Shown here in pieces: positions 18,133 to 27,250 of a DNA stretch of 64,000 nt. The notes beneath the pieces were generated by a model that saw nothing but the letters and a program-made list of their open reading frames with translations, did not search any database and was not told the DNA's origin. How positions within the stretch are numbered: position 1 is the stretch's first letter; each line of letters starts with the position of its first letter. The translations under genes and the position numbers were made by a program. The stretch is from Neptunomonas japonica DSM 18939 (GTDB lineage: Bacteria; Pseudomonadota; Gammaproteobacteria; Pseudomonadales; Balneatricaceae), in contig NZ_AUGR01000014.1 in assembly GCF_000422765.1 (NCBI RefSeq), forward strand, positions 62,001 through 126,000. Reading direction: 5' to 3'.

Positions 18133-19449
18133 TTAAAAGAAATACATCACCACGGCTTGCGCATAAATATTACTATCATCATTACCTTGAGCTGCGACAA
18201 CCGCATCACCATCAGGCATATATACCCCAAGTAACGGGCTAAATATCCAGTTATCTGTAATGCTCCAAAGTGCATACAGATCTACTTCGCTGCCGGCTAA
18301 ATCAGGGGCATCATCTTGCGGTGAAAACTTCCAGTATTGTGCGCCCACTTGTAGATCAGCTCGCGGGGAAGCGGATATTTCTATACGGCTAACATCATTG
18401 CCGCTGTTAGCAGGGCCGGCATAATTTGAAGCTACTTCTCCTTGGAACCAAGTACCAAAGCCTCGCGTAAAGCCGAAGAACAATGGGTCAAACGCTTCGT
18501 TTTTAGTCGTTTCCGTTTTATCACCCGAGAATTGCGCATAACGATAATTTACATTAGGTGACCATGGCACATCCGCAAAAGTCCAACCAGCTTCTACATA
18601 CCAGGCATTACCTGCATTTTTAACTGCTGAGTCTCCACCACTTTCCTTTACATACTCAAACGATAAAAAAAGATTTTCGACACCTAACGAACCTTGCCCG
18701 CGAACACTGACAACATTCATACCTTTGCGCTTATCCCACAAGCCCAGACCTGAGCCTTGGTCAACATCAAGTACCGAAAGATAACTAGCTCCTAACGTAC
18801 CGAGTTTTTCATCAACATATTCAAGATTAACACCTGCCAGTGAAGTATCTTGATGATATGGGTTATTCGATTGTAACCAGAACATATCTCCTCTGAAGTT
18901 ACCTTCAGGGTTGAGTTTCAATATGGCGGTATTACTAAAGCTTTTTTTGCCTGCCAGATAATAAGCACCACCACGATCAACATCGACACCCGGAGCGCCT
19001 AAATCACCTAAGCTAATAGCATCTCCAGCAATCAAAAAGCCATCACCTAGTTGAAAGGTTTGCTGCCCTACTGACAGATCTATTAGGTTACTTGAGGACC
19101 TAAACCCCAAATAAGCGTTTTCCAAATCAACCTGCCCTTCATTACCACTGGTTAACCCGGCAGCATCACCATCGCCCGCGGTACCGAGCGCGATAGCACC
19201 CAGCCCTGCGTATGCTTGTATGCCATTGGGTAACTTATGCGACACAACAAATGTTGGTTTAATAAAACCTTCTTGCCAAGTACGACCGTCATCACCGACA
19301 TAATCTTCTGACGCTGAAAATACACCAGCCATTGCTTCAACATTGAGCTCAAATTGAGTCTCATCGGATGAGCTTAATACAGCAGATTGAGCTGTTGCAG
19401 CCATCGCCGACGCGACCAACCCCACTACGATTCTTTTTTGGATCATCAT
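18133..19449 (-). CDS. Outer-membrane beta-barrel, alginate-export/porin-like (paralogue 2)
   Basis: A 438-aa paralogue of the protein at 14544-15863, with a signal peptide (VVGLVASAMAATAQS), alternating beta-strand pattern and C-terminal Phe (QAVVMYFF). Shared blocks include VEAGWTFADVPWSPNVNYRY, FDPLFFGFTRGFGTWFQGEV and ASNYAGP. It lies directly downstream of the second qhp operon on the same strand, separated by a strong terminator hairpin. It may therefore be expressed by read-through or from a weak promoter of its own. Role proposed: outer-membrane channel for the QHNDH substrate or for products. No substrate can be assigned from sequence. Confidence 0.85.
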   Translation of the reverse strand: MMIQKRIVVGLVASAMAATAQSAVLSSSDETQFELNVEAMAGVFSASEDYVGDDGRTWQEGFIKPTFVVSHKLPNGIQAYAGLGAIALGTAGDGDAAGLTSGNEGQVDLENAYLGFRSSSNLIDLSVGQQTFQLGDGFLIAGDAISLGDLGAPGVDVDRGGAYYLAGKKSFSNTAILKLNPEGNFRGDMFWLQSNNPYHQDTSLAGVNLEYVDEKLGTLGASYLSVLDVDQGSGLGLWDKRKGMNVVSVRGQGSLGVENLFLSFEYVKESGGDSAVKNAGNAWYVEAGWTFADVPWSPNVNYRYAQFSGDKTETTKNEAFDPLFFGFTRGFGTWFQGEVASNYAGPANSGNDVSRIEISASPRADLQVGAQYWKFSPQDDAPDLAGSEVDLYALWSITDNWIFSPLLGVYMPDGDAVVAAQGNDDSNIYAQAVVMYFF

Positions 19450-19478
19450 TTTTACACACCATTTTTATTATTTCAGGC

Positions 19479-19519
19479 AAAAAAGCCCCTAGGAGACCGA
19501 AAACGGTCTCTATTAGGGG
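19479..19519 (-). terminator. Strong terminator after qhpB2
   Basis: A long interrupted stem (CCCCTA...TAGGGG outside GGAGACCG / CGGTCTC, AAAA loop). On the minus strand it is followed by a run of T. It ends the qhpADCB2 transcript before porin 2. Confidence 0.85.
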
Positions 19520-19544
19520 AATAACCAGAGGATGTATTCAGGTA

Positions 19545-20684
19545 TTAGCGGATAAAGATTTGAGAGGTACTTATCGCCATGTCACCACCTGGTAACTGGA
19601 TATTGCCAAGCTTTTCTAAAGAGTCTGCATCATAGATAGCAACATCGTTGAATGTGCCACCCAGATATATTTTGCTGCCATCATGGTTCATAGCAATGCA
19701 GTAATAAGAATGATCAAGAGCCGCTGCTTTAATCAGCTTTTTCTCTTTAACATCATATTTAGCTAAACGATTAAGCACACCAAACACAATATTAGGGTCT
19801 TTAGGAGACATCATGCCCGTGAAGTAGATTTCAGTAATCGGCCCAAAATCAGTCGTTTGGGTTTCACCCGTTTCTAAGTTCACATTCATAAAGCCATAAA
19901 TCCAATCCGCAGTATCTAGGTTGTACGAGTCATCCTGAAACTTAGCGGTGGTATAAAGAATCGTGAAATCTTTTGACGGTGTCTGGATCGGCCAAGCATT
20001 TAACACATCCGGTGGCGCGTACAATGGACGCTGCCAACTTCGACTAGCAATAGCCGTAGTATGTTTGCCTGTGTGCACATCAAATTTGTAGATATCGGCA
20101 CCGGCCATATACAAACCACCATCTGCGCCAGTCGTCATCACGGTGACTTGTCGTGGCGCCGGGAAAGTACGAATAGGTTGTGCATCTAAGCCGTCATCCG
20201 CGCTATAAACAGCCAACTGCGTTGGCAAAATACGGTAATGATCATTATTCATCTTAGTGGGGTTATGCATCGCATAGATCTCTTTTCCATCTGGGCTGAT
20301 GGCCATGGAAAAAATAGACTTAGTGCGTACCGTCGGATCGCTTGAAAAACGTGTATGAAAGCTCACATCACACGTATCTAAGTTAATACCGTAGATATCT
20401 TCATAGTGGTTCGACAATATATAAGCCGTCTTCTTATCCGGTGCAACCTGCATTACTCCAGGGCCATAAGCACCCGGCACCTTACACGTTTTAACCAGCG
20501 AATCCGTACTCAAATCAATCACATTAATTTGATTGGGATAGTTTGCAACAATCATATATTCGTTGCCGGGCTTTAATGCAGTATCAGTAGCCAGAGCAGC
20601 CGGTGATAATAAGCCTGCCGTCACAGTCAATAAAACCGCATTCAGACTAATAGCCAGTGATGGCTTTGTTTTTGTTATGTTCAT
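19545..20684 (-). CDS. qhpB: Quinohemoprotein amine dehydrogenase beta subunit (module 2)
   Basis: A 379-aa beta-propeller subunit of the second QHNDH. The signal peptide spans about residues 1-32 (hydrophobic LAISLNAVLLTVTAGLLSPAALA). Propeller blade repeats include MIVANYPNQINVIDLSTDSL, KTAYILSNHYEDIYGINL and SKIYLGGTFNDVAIYDADSL. I chose ATG at 20684 because AGGCAGG lies 9 nt upstream; the nearer in-frame ATG (20693) abuts that site. It follows qhpC2 closely. It is related to but clearly diverged from the module 1 copy, so the two enzymes may have different substrates. Confidence 0.9.
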   Translation of the reverse strand: MNITKTKPSLAISLNAVLLTVTAGLLSPAALATDTALKPGNEYMIVANYPNQINVIDLSTDSLVKTCKVPGAYGPGVMQVAPDKKTAYILSNHYEDIYGINLDTCDVSFHTRFSSDPTVRTKSIFSMAISPDGKEIYAMHNPTKMNNDHYRILPTQLAVYSADDGLDAQPIRTFPAPRQVTVMTTGADGGLYMAGADIYKFDVHTGKHTTAIASRSWQRPLYAPPDVLNAWPIQTPSKDFTILYTTAKFQDDSYNLDTADWIYGFMNVNLETGETQTTDFGPITEIYFTGMMSPKDPNIVFGVLNRLAKYDVKEKKLIKAAALDHSYYCIAMNHDGSKIYLGGTFNDVAIYDADSLEKLGNIQLPGGDMAISTSQIFIR

Positions 20685-20700
20685 TATGCTCATCCTGCCT

Positions 20701-21027
20701 TTACTTTTTATCTGCGGGGAAAACAGTACCCAAATTCCGCCAGTCGTCTTTAGAGTTCTGGGCATCTTTATTCCAGTCTTGATAAGTGTTCATCATGTCT
20801 GGCACCTGAGCAGGCCACCAGCAAGGATCAGCACAGCCATAAAGGTCTGATTCCATTGGCTGGCAAAGAGAGGTTACCGAGCCAAAAGCATCGATCTCCC
20901 AACCGGGATCTGTTGTCGCAGTACAACCTGCCAAGCTACTCATTGCCACGACCTCTTCTACCTGATTATCGGTGACGGCCTGATCGAGCAGTTGCGCTTT
21001 ATTATTAATGGGTTTAAGAAATTTCAT
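20701..21027 (-). CDS. qhpC: Quinohemoprotein amine dehydrogenase gamma subunit with CTQ cofactor (module 2)
   Basis: 108 aa from the ATG at 21027. The longer upstream reading frame overlaps qhpD2 and is not homologous to the family. All cross-link residues are present at the positions seen in module 1: C35-E44, C55-D61, C69-D77 and the CTQ pair C65-W71, within [10 protein letters not shown] and [20 protein letters not shown]. The 28-residue leader differs in sequence from module 1, suggesting each maturase may have its own leader preference. This is the catalytic subunit of the periplasmic amine dehydrogenase. Confidence 0.96.
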   Translation of the reverse strand: MKFLKPINNKAQLLDQAVTDNQVEEVVAMSSLAGCTATTDPGWEIDAFGSVTSLCQPMESDLYGCADPCWWPAQVPDMMNTYQDWNKDAQNSKDDWRNLGTVFPADKK

Positions 21028-21028
21028 A

Positions 21029-22459
21029 TCAGAGAGCCCTCCGAGGTGTAATGTAGGTATCGATAAAGGCCGGATTATCGGCCATGATGCGGCTATAGGT
21101 TTCGATAACAAAATCAACCCAATCACGCATCAAATCGCAATAGTGATAAGTAGGACGCGTTGGGTCTTCATAGCGAGCGTAGCTTTCGTGATAGCAACCA
21201 CCTGAACATAAATTACGAATATGGCAGGTCTCGCATCCGGTATTAGTTCGGTCCAAACGCTGCGCAAGAAATCCACCCAAACGCTCTTTATCAATCCCCT
21301 GATGCACATCACCAAAGGTATTCAGGTCGGAACCTGTAAAGCGATGGCATAAATTCAGGTCGCCCTTATGATCCACTGCTAACATTTTCAAACCGGCACC
21401 ACAGGGCAATGCTTTTTTATTCCCTTCGTGGATATCCGTTATCATCTGATGCATATTGCTAAAACCTATATTACGATTCTGCAATGCAGCTTCTAGATAA
21501 CGATTTCCGAGTGCTTTCATGTTATCGAAAACCTGTTTAACCTCTTCATCAGAAAGGTTAAATTCAGACATATCGCCCGACGTTACTGGTGCAAAGCCTA
21601 CTTCAGAAAAACCTAGATCGTTAAACAAGTGATCCCAAATAGCTTCAACATCTGTTACGCCTTTTGTGAGCGTAACTCGCGCTCCCACTGGACGAGAACG
21701 ATAGCGTGACAACAGCATTTCGGCTTTACGCTTAACGACGGCATAAGTACCTTGCCCACCCACAGTGATACGATTTTTATCATGTATCGCTTCAGGGCCA
21801 TCCATACTGATTGAAATACCAAAGCGGTGCTGATCAAGCCAGTCCACTAGGTCTTCATTTAGTAAGGTGGCGTTGGTCGTCGTTACAAAATTGACACGCT
21901 TGCCCGCCTCTGCAAAGCGTTGCTCACAATAAGCGACCATCTCTTTGATAAGCGGCAAATTACTCATAGGCTCACCACCAAAGAACACAACCGTGTAGGT
22001 CTCTTCATCCGGTGATTCTTTTAGCAGCATTTCAACAGATGCTTTAGCTGTTTCAAAATCCATTTTTTTGCCCGCTGAAGGCTTATCTAAGTCCTCTTTG
22101 TAACAGTAAGTGCAGCTGAGGTTGCAGCCCGTATTTACATTTAAAACGACCGTGGTTAACGGGAATCTATCCACAGTTTTGGCGCTAATTTCAGGTGTTA
22201 AACCCGAGCCATCGCTCACAACTTCTAATGCACATAAATTATGCACTAGTTCATGAACATCACCGCTTTTGTAGCGGCTATTAAGCTGCTGGCTAATCTC
22301 TTCAACCGACAAACTCCCGCTACGTAACAACCCAAAAACATCTTGTGTCATCGAGTCCAACTCAAACAACGAATTGGTCGGGATATGAAACATCATTTGT
22401 CGTTCGCTCACCCGAACTTCATGTAGATTGTTCTCAACTATGTTAAGTACAGCACTCAT
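21029..22459 (-). CDS. qhpD: Radical SAM/SPASM maturase of the QHNDH gamma subunit (module 2)
   Basis: A 476-aa radical SAM enzyme with cluster motif [14 protein letters not shown] (Cys 112, 116, 119), [12 protein letters not shown] and a C-terminal SPASM domain ([32 protein letters not shown]). It introduces the thioether bonds in the gamma subunit encoded just downstream. Its stop lies 1 nt from the qhpC2 start. The catalytic half is nearly the same as in the module 1 copy while the N-terminal 100 residues differ more, as expected if that part reads the peptide leader. Confidence 0.95.
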   Translation of the reverse strand: MSAVLNIVENNLHEVRVSERQMMFHIPTNSLFELDSMTQDVFGLLRSGSLSVEEISQQLNSRYKSGDVHELVHNLCALEVVSDGSGLTPEISAKTVDRFPLTTVVLNVNTGCNLSCTYCYKEDLDKPSAGKKMDFETAKASVEMLLKESPDEETYTVVFFGGEPMSNLPLIKEMVAYCEQRFAEAGKRVNFVTTTNATLLNEDLVDWLDQHRFGISISMDGPEAIHDKNRITVGGQGTYAVVKRKAEMLLSRYRSRPVGARVTLTKGVTDVEAIWDHLFNDLGFSEVGFAPVTSGDMSEFNLSDEEVKQVFDNMKALGNRYLEAALQNRNIGFSNMHQMITDIHEGNKKALPCGAGLKMLAVDHKGDLNLCHRFTGSDLNTFGDVHQGIDKERLGGFLAQRLDRTNTGCETCHIRNLCSGGCYHESYARYEDPTRPTYHYCDLMRDWVDFVIETYSRIMADNPAFIDTYITPRRAL

Positions 22460-22514
22460 GATTCAGTTCCTCGTTTTACTTATTATTATGTGGCTTCTAC
22501 TAACAAGCTGAGCA

Positions 22515-24113
22515 TTATGGGATCGGAGGATTATTCCAACGCTGTATGGTTACGATGAGTTGTCCATCAGCCGTGACCGACTTTCCTTCATCATTAACTT
22601 GAGCAACGACTTTGAGGTTACCTGCATTGTTGGTGCTCATACGCCGCTCTGGATTTGGTCCAGCCAACGCAGGGGTAAACACGCCTGAAGCAGCATTCAT
22701 TCGTCCACTAAAGTGCACATCATTATCGGCAGCTGAAGCCGCATCAAACGGTGCTACAGACCACGTCGCTGGCATAAAACCAATACGCACATCATCTTTC
22801 GTACCGGCAACACCATCAGTACCAGCAGCCCACGCCTCTGCTTCAAAAGCGGCTTCTATTTTTGGCGTAGAGCTATCGTTGCCACCCACACGCGCAACCT
22901 GGAATGCAGGAACAACTTTAAGACTAGCGACCTGGTCATAAACCGTAATATTAGAAGTGGCCTTACCTATGTGGATTGTCTGCATGCCAGTAACTACAGT
23001 GCTACTCGCTTTAACCTGCAAGACACGCTTGTTTTTGTCAGAAGGCATATCTTTGAGCAGCGTTAACCCTTTGCCTAATACCACATCACCCTGTAAACCC
23101 GTTCCAACAATGGATAACTCAACCGTATCACCCGCTTTAATATATTCAGGTTGAACTGCCAAAATAGCAGGCTGAGTGCTTCCCTGTTTAATGGCAGCAA
23201 AATCAAACCCGCGCTCATCATGTTCACGCTCGAACATACGACCCTGCATTTCTCCTGCTTTTGCGGTAGAAAAGACCTGTCTCATCGGTGTTCCATCAAC
23301 CGTAAGATTAGCTCGCCACTCATAGCCGGTATAAAGAATGGCTTCACCCGAACCTTTGAAGGCTTTTCCGTCTGCATATTGGCCTGTCAGCGTAATGCTA
23401 AACTTATCTTTATTATCTTCGACAACCTGCATAACACCGTGCATTTCACCTTTACCCGGCATCTTGCCAGCAAACGTCCACTTACCCGCAACAATGGGCT
23501 TTACACTTTTCTGCCATTGATCCCAGGATTTGCTTTGTAAGGGCAGCATTTTTGCTAATTCTGGTACCATTTCATTCAGCGCCAAGTCCAGCCAGTCACG
23601 GTCACGTGCCATCGCCTGATATTCAGTCGTTGGCCATTGCCCTAAATGAAAATGCACCAAATGCTCCCATTCACTAGCAGGGCGACGTTGTAACAGTACT
23701 CGTGCACCAGAATGGCAACGCGCACAGGTTTCTGTAAACGCTTGTGATTCAAAACTTTCAGATGTGTTTAAACGACGTTCCAGTGCATAACGTGCATCTT
23801 CAGCTTCAGAAGGCGCAAGGCCCTGGCGGTCTGCTAAGTATTTAACCAAGGTATGGCGTTCATCATCACTGATTTTTAGCCCATGCATAATTTGCATGCG
23901 CGCAATACTCATCAACCAGCCTTCTGGTGTTTTTCGCTGATGGCTAATACGGCTCCAGGAGGTTTTGCCTTCCTGTGTATGGCACGCCAAACATTTTTGT
24001 TGGACGATACTTTCAGCACCTGCATCAGCAGCATTTGCCGACGGGATAAATGAAAGTGATACGGCTGTTAACAGCCCACTCATTAAGGAAACGATAGGGG
24101 GTGTCTTTTTCAA
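22515..24113 (-). CDS. qhpA: Quinohemoprotein amine dehydrogenase alpha subunit, di-haem cytochrome c (module 2)
   Basis: A 532-aa exported cytochrome. The signal peptide ends around IPSANAA (residues 23-29). Haem c motifs are CLACH (41-45) and CARCH (130-134), followed by the beta-domain C-terminal region of the family (ERRMSTNNAGNLKVVAQVND matches the module 1 copy). The start is TTG at 24113, with AGGAGG seven nt upstream; no ATG fits as well. It is the first gene of qhpADCB2. A sigma-54-type promoter lies 66-81 nt upstream, so expression probably needs the AcoR-like activator. Confidence 0.94.
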   Translation of the reverse strand: MKKTPPIVSLMSGLLTAVSLSFIPSANAADAGAESIVQQKCLACHTQEGKTSWSRISHQRKTPEGWLMSIARMQIMHGLKISDDERHTLVKYLADRQGLAPSEAEDARYALERRLNTSESFESQAFTETCARCHSGARVLLQRRPASEWEHLVHFHLGQWPTTEYQAMARDRDWLDLALNEMVPELAKMLPLQSKSWDQWQKSVKPIVAGKWTFAGKMPGKGEMHGVMQVVEDNKDKFSITLTGQYADGKAFKGSGEAILYTGYEWRANLTVDGTPMRQVFSTAKAGEMQGRMFEREHDERGFDFAAIKQGSTQPAILAVQPEYIKAGDTVELSIVGTGLQGDVVLGKGLTLLKDMPSDKNKRVLQVKASSTVVTGMQTIHIGKATSNITVYDQVASLKVVPAFQVARVGGNDSSTPKIEAAFEAEAWAAGTDGVAGTKDDVRIGFMPATWSVAPFDAASAADNDVHFSGRMNAASGVFTPALAGPNPERRMSTNNAGNLKVVAQVNDEGKSVTADGQLIVTIQRWNNPPIP

Positions 24114-24178
24114 AACAAGACCTCCTGAATTATTATGATTATTTTAAGATGGATTTATTTGTTTCACACTTATGACAA

Positions 24179-24194
24179 AGCACATGATGTGCCA
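24179..24194 (-). promoter_or_regulatory. Sigma-54 promoter of qhpADCB2
   Basis: On the minus strand the sequence reads TGGCACATCATGTGCT: a perfect -24 element TGGCAC and a -12 element GTGC (consensus TTGC) at the correct GG-to-GC spacing. It lies 66 nt upstream of the qhpA2 start. Confidence 0.7.
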
Positions 24195-24380
24195 TTACCT
24201 ACTAAACCTTTTGTTAACAATTAGTTACGATGAAAACTTGTACTTTCGTACCTAAAAAGATAGCTTCCAAAACTGTTTTAAAATGAGACACCTGTGTAAA
24301 ACTGATACACCTTGCTACAAACCAGCCTAAACAGTGCCCCAGCTCAAGCAACCCGCTCCTAGGCAAACAAACTGTTGTCG

Positions 24381-24400
24381 CACTCTGCAACAGCAGAGTG
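24381..24400. promoter_or_regulatory. Inverted repeat, candidate activator binding site
   Basis: Perfect 8-bp inverted repeat CACTCTGC / GCAGAGTG with a 4-nt spacer, flanked by TGTCG and TCTTA. It lies about 70 bp upstream of the ALDH2 sigma-54 promoter and about 190 bp upstream of the qhpA2 promoter, the right range for an upstream activating site shared by both. Confidence 0.45.
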
Positions 24401-24469
24401 TCTTAAAAAATCACCATAAATAAAATTAAAGTTCTTTTATTACAAAAACTTAAATCAATAAATTACGAA

Positions 24470-24485
24470 TGGCACAGCCTTTGCT
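24470..24485 (+). promoter_or_regulatory. Sigma-54 promoter of aldehyde dehydrogenase 2
   Basis: TGGCACAGCCTTTGCT contains perfect -24 (TGGCAC) and -12 (TTGCT) elements at the canonical spacing. It ends 39 nt before the start codon. A clear ribosome site (AAAGG) precedes the ATG at 24525. Confidence 0.85.
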
Positions 24486-24524
24486 TTTCTTAGGTAACAT
24501 CAAACAACAATAAAAAGGCTTGTT

Positions 24525-26018
24525 ATGACTACCTATACTCCCAGCGCAGCAACCCATGACTTTATTAACAGAAACCACAAGCTGTTCATCAATGGCGAAT
24601 CTGTAGCCAGTGCTTCAGAACAAACTATTGATGTTTATAACCCAGCCACAGCTGAAAAGATCACAACCATACAAGCCGGCGGCCAAGAGGATATTAATCG
24701 TGCTGTTGCGGTTGCACGCCAAACTTTTGAAGATTCTGATTGGAGCCGAGCCCTTCCATCAGACAGAGAACGCTTGTTATGGCGTTTAGCTGACCTAATT
24801 GAAGCCAATAGTGACGAGTTATCTGAAATTGAGTCTATCGATAATGGCAAAGGCGTCGGTATTGCCAAAGGTGTGGATATTCGTTTAGCGATTGATTTTC
24901 TTCGTTACATGGCCGGTTTTGCTACAAAGATAGAAGGAAGTACTGTTGATGTATCGGTTCCCTTTATGCCGGGATCACAGTTTCATGGGTATACGCGTCG
25001 TGAGGCTGTCGGTGTTGTTGGCGCAATTGTCGCTTGGAACTTTCCGCTGTTATTAGCCTGTTGGAAATTAGGCCCTGCTTTAGCGACTGGCTGTACTGTC
25101 GTTTTAAAACCTGCCGAAGATACACCGCTTACGGCACTTCGCTTAGCTGAGCTAGTCATGGAAGCCGGTTACCCTGCTGGTGTATTGAACGTCGTAACAG
25201 GCTACGGACATGAAGCTGGCTCAGCGCTCTCGTCTCACCCTGATGTTGATAAGCTGACATTTACTGGGTCAACGCCTGTCGGAAAAATGATCGGTAAAGC
25301 CGCCATGGACAGTATGACGCGCGTTACCTTGGAGCTAGGAGGCAAGTCTCCCACTATCGTTTTGGAAGATGCTGACCTTAATATGGCAGTACAAGGTGCC
25401 GCTAACGCTATTTTCTTTAACCAAGGGCAAGTATGTTGTGCTGGCTCACGTCTTTACGTACATAAGAAACACTTCGAAAACGTAGTGGCTGATATCTCTG
25501 ATATCGCAAACGGTATCACACTCGGGCATGGACTCGATCCAAGCTCACAAATGGGGCCATTAGTTTCTGCTAAGCAGTATGACCGTGTGAATGGTTACAT
25601 TGAACAAGGGCGCCAAGACGGCGCAACCATCACTGCCGGCGGAGGTGTGGCCGAGCGCCCTGGATACTTCGTTAAACCGACAGTGATGGTAGATCTTGAG
25701 CAAAACTCAAAGCTAGTACAAGAAGAGATATTTGGTCCAGTATTGGTGGCTAGGCCTTTTGATGACATTGAAGAAGTAATTAAAGCTGCTAACGATTCTC
25801 CCTATGGGCTAGGCGCGAGTATCTGGTCAAATAACCTGTCACAAGTGCATCGTATGATCCCACGTATCAAATCCGGTAGCGTGTGGGTGAACTGCCATAC
25901 CGCGCTCGATTCAGCCCTTCCCTTTGGAGGCTATAAACAATCCGGCCTAGGACGAGAGATGGGATCAGCAGTCATTGAGCATTACACAGAGCTTAAATCA
26001 GTGCTTATTCACCTTTAA
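24525..26018 (+). CDS. Aldehyde dehydrogenase, phenylacetaldehyde/betaine-aldehyde type (module 2)
   Basis: A 497-aa NAD-dependent aldehyde dehydrogenase with the catalytic Glu in TLELGGKSPTIVLEDAD, the nucleophile Cys near residue 303 in FFNQGQVCCAGSRLYV, and Asn in VAWNFPL. Overall form resembles the phenylacetaldehyde dehydrogenase (FeaB/StyD) and betaine-aldehyde dehydrogenase groups. Phenylacetaldehyde is the product of phenylethylamine oxidation by QHNDH in pseudomonads, so this fits the cluster. It is transcribed divergently from qhpADCB2 from a sigma-54 promoter, consistent with co-induction by the AcoR-like regulator. Substrate is inferred, not proven. Confidence 0.88.
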   Translation: MTTYTPSAATHDFINRNHKLFINGESVASASEQTIDVYNPATAEKITTIQAGGQEDINRAVAVARQTFEDSDWSRALPSDRERLLWRLADLIEANSDELSEIESIDNGKGVGIAKGVDIRLAIDFLRYMAGFATKIEGSTVDVSVPFMPGSQFHGYTRREAVGVVGAIVAWNFPLLLACWKLGPALATGCTVVLKPAEDTPLTALRLAELVMEAGYPAGVLNVVTGYGHEAGSALSSHPDVDKLTFTGSTPVGKMIGKAAMDSMTRVTLELGGKSPTIVLEDADLNMAVQGAANAIFFNQGQVCCAGSRLYVHKKHFENVVADISDIANGITLGHGLDPSSQMGPLVSAKQYDRVNGYIEQGRQDGATITAGGGVAERPGYFVKPTVMVDLEQNSKLVQEEIFGPVLVARPFDDIEEVIKAANDSPYGLGASIWSNNLSQVHRMIPRIKSGSVWVNCHTALDSALPFGGYKQSGLGREMGSAVIEHYTELKSVLIHL

Positions 26019-26112
26019 TTCACTCAAATACTACTGAAGGTTTTCTTAAATAGAGAACTTCAAGCACGGCAGGGATTACGCTATGTGACCTCCCTGCCAT
26101 GCAGGCTATTAT

Positions 26113-27063
26113 CTACTGGAAGTACGTATCCCGTATCGCGCCTAAGGAAACCTCTCTCAGCATAGATACAAATAAAAACTCCACCTCAGTTAAAGGGGTA
26201 TTCTCCGGCGTCACTAAATACACATCGTTTATAGGCAATTGCTCATAAGGCGGTAACTGATATAGCATTTTTTGTTCAACAAAAGGCTTTGCGCCTTCCA
26301 CAGTTAATGCACCAAACCCAACACCAGCAAGAATTAATCGCCGCACTTCTTCTTCATTGGATGACACTGCGACTAGTTTTCCCCAGCACTCGTTTTCGGC
26401 GCGTAACTTAGACACATCATTTAAACCCTCCCCTGGCTGATCACTTTCAAATGACACATAAGACAACCCACTCAGGTCATCTAAACTGAGTTTCTTTTTG
26501 CCAAACAGCGGATGAGTGCCTCCACAGTAAAAAGCCATTTGCTCATATCCCAACAAATCAAAGCGAAGCCCCGTATGCGCTATCTTTTTATTACTTAAAC
26601 CAATATGTAACTCACCTTCTGCTACAGCACTAACAATGTCAGCACTGGGTTGAGCATTAATACTTAAAAGCACTTTTGGGTATTGCGCATGGTATTGCGC
26701 TAGCGTTTGATCAAAAGCAGGGCAATGAATATGGCTTGCTATCTGTATGTTTACTTCCCCCTGCACCGAGCCCTCTTCCTCTGCAAACTGCTCTGCCATA
26801 TGAGAAATAATACTACTCGCTGATGAGGCGTATTCATACATACGCAGTCCTTGATACGTCAGGGAAAAGACACCTTTCTTTCGCACAATAAGGCGCATGC
26901 CAAGATGCTCTTCAAGCCTCTTCAAAGCATTACTAACACTCGGCTGGCTCAGTGATAATTTGCGTGCAGCGCCTGTAATGCTGCTCTCTTCAACGATAAC
27001 AAGAAAGGTATACAGGAGATTCCAGTCCAGGTTACGTAGTAAGCGCTCTCGTGGTGATAACAT
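26113..27063 (-). CDS. LysR-family transcription regulator
   Basis: 316 aa from the ATG at 27063 (MLSPRERLLRNLDWNLLYTF), which has a GAGG site about 11 nt upstream. The longer upstream frame has no homology-like content. The N-terminal winged helix-turn-helix (SSITGAARKLSLSQPSVSNA) is typical of LysR regulators, followed by a periplasmic-binding-protein-like effector domain. It is divergent from the amino-acid ABC importer and decarboxylase genes across a 187-bp intergenic region, the usual arrangement for control of the neighbour. Its coinducer is unknown. It is convergent with aldehyde dehydrogenase 2. Confidence 0.9.
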   Translation of the reverse strand: MLSPRERLLRNLDWNLLYTFLVIVEESSITGAARKLSLSQPSVSNALKRLEEHLGMRLIVRKKGVFSLTYQGLRMYEYASSASSIISHMAEQFAEEEGSVQGEVNIQIASHIHCPAFDQTLAQYHAQYPKVLLSINAQPSADIVSAVAEGELHIGLSNKKIAHTGLRFDLLGYEQMAFYCGGTHPLFGKKKLSLDDLSGLSYVSFESDQPGEGLNDVSKLRAENECWGKLVAVSSNEEEVRRLILAGVGFGALTVEGAKPFVEQKMLYQLPPYEQLPINDVYLVTPENTPLTEVEFLFVSMLREVSLGAIRDTYFQ

Positions 27064-27250
27064 TTTTTCATACCTCAAATAAGCACAACCAACACATAGC
27101 AACAGCCTATGAATAGCATAATAATAATACATTTTACAAATATGAATACATTCCAGACACTGTCCCTGTTGCACTGAATTGTCTTAGCAAAGAAATTAAC
27201 TTTTCAGGGCTGCCATCTATGAGCGGAGCCAGACTCCAAGGGAAAATAAA

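Noticed and set aside
26066-26098. Rho-independent terminator between ALDH2 and the LysR gene
   Set aside because: The GGCAGGGA / TCCCTGCC stem is real, but the loop is 15 nt and no T run follows on either strand, so it was not listed.
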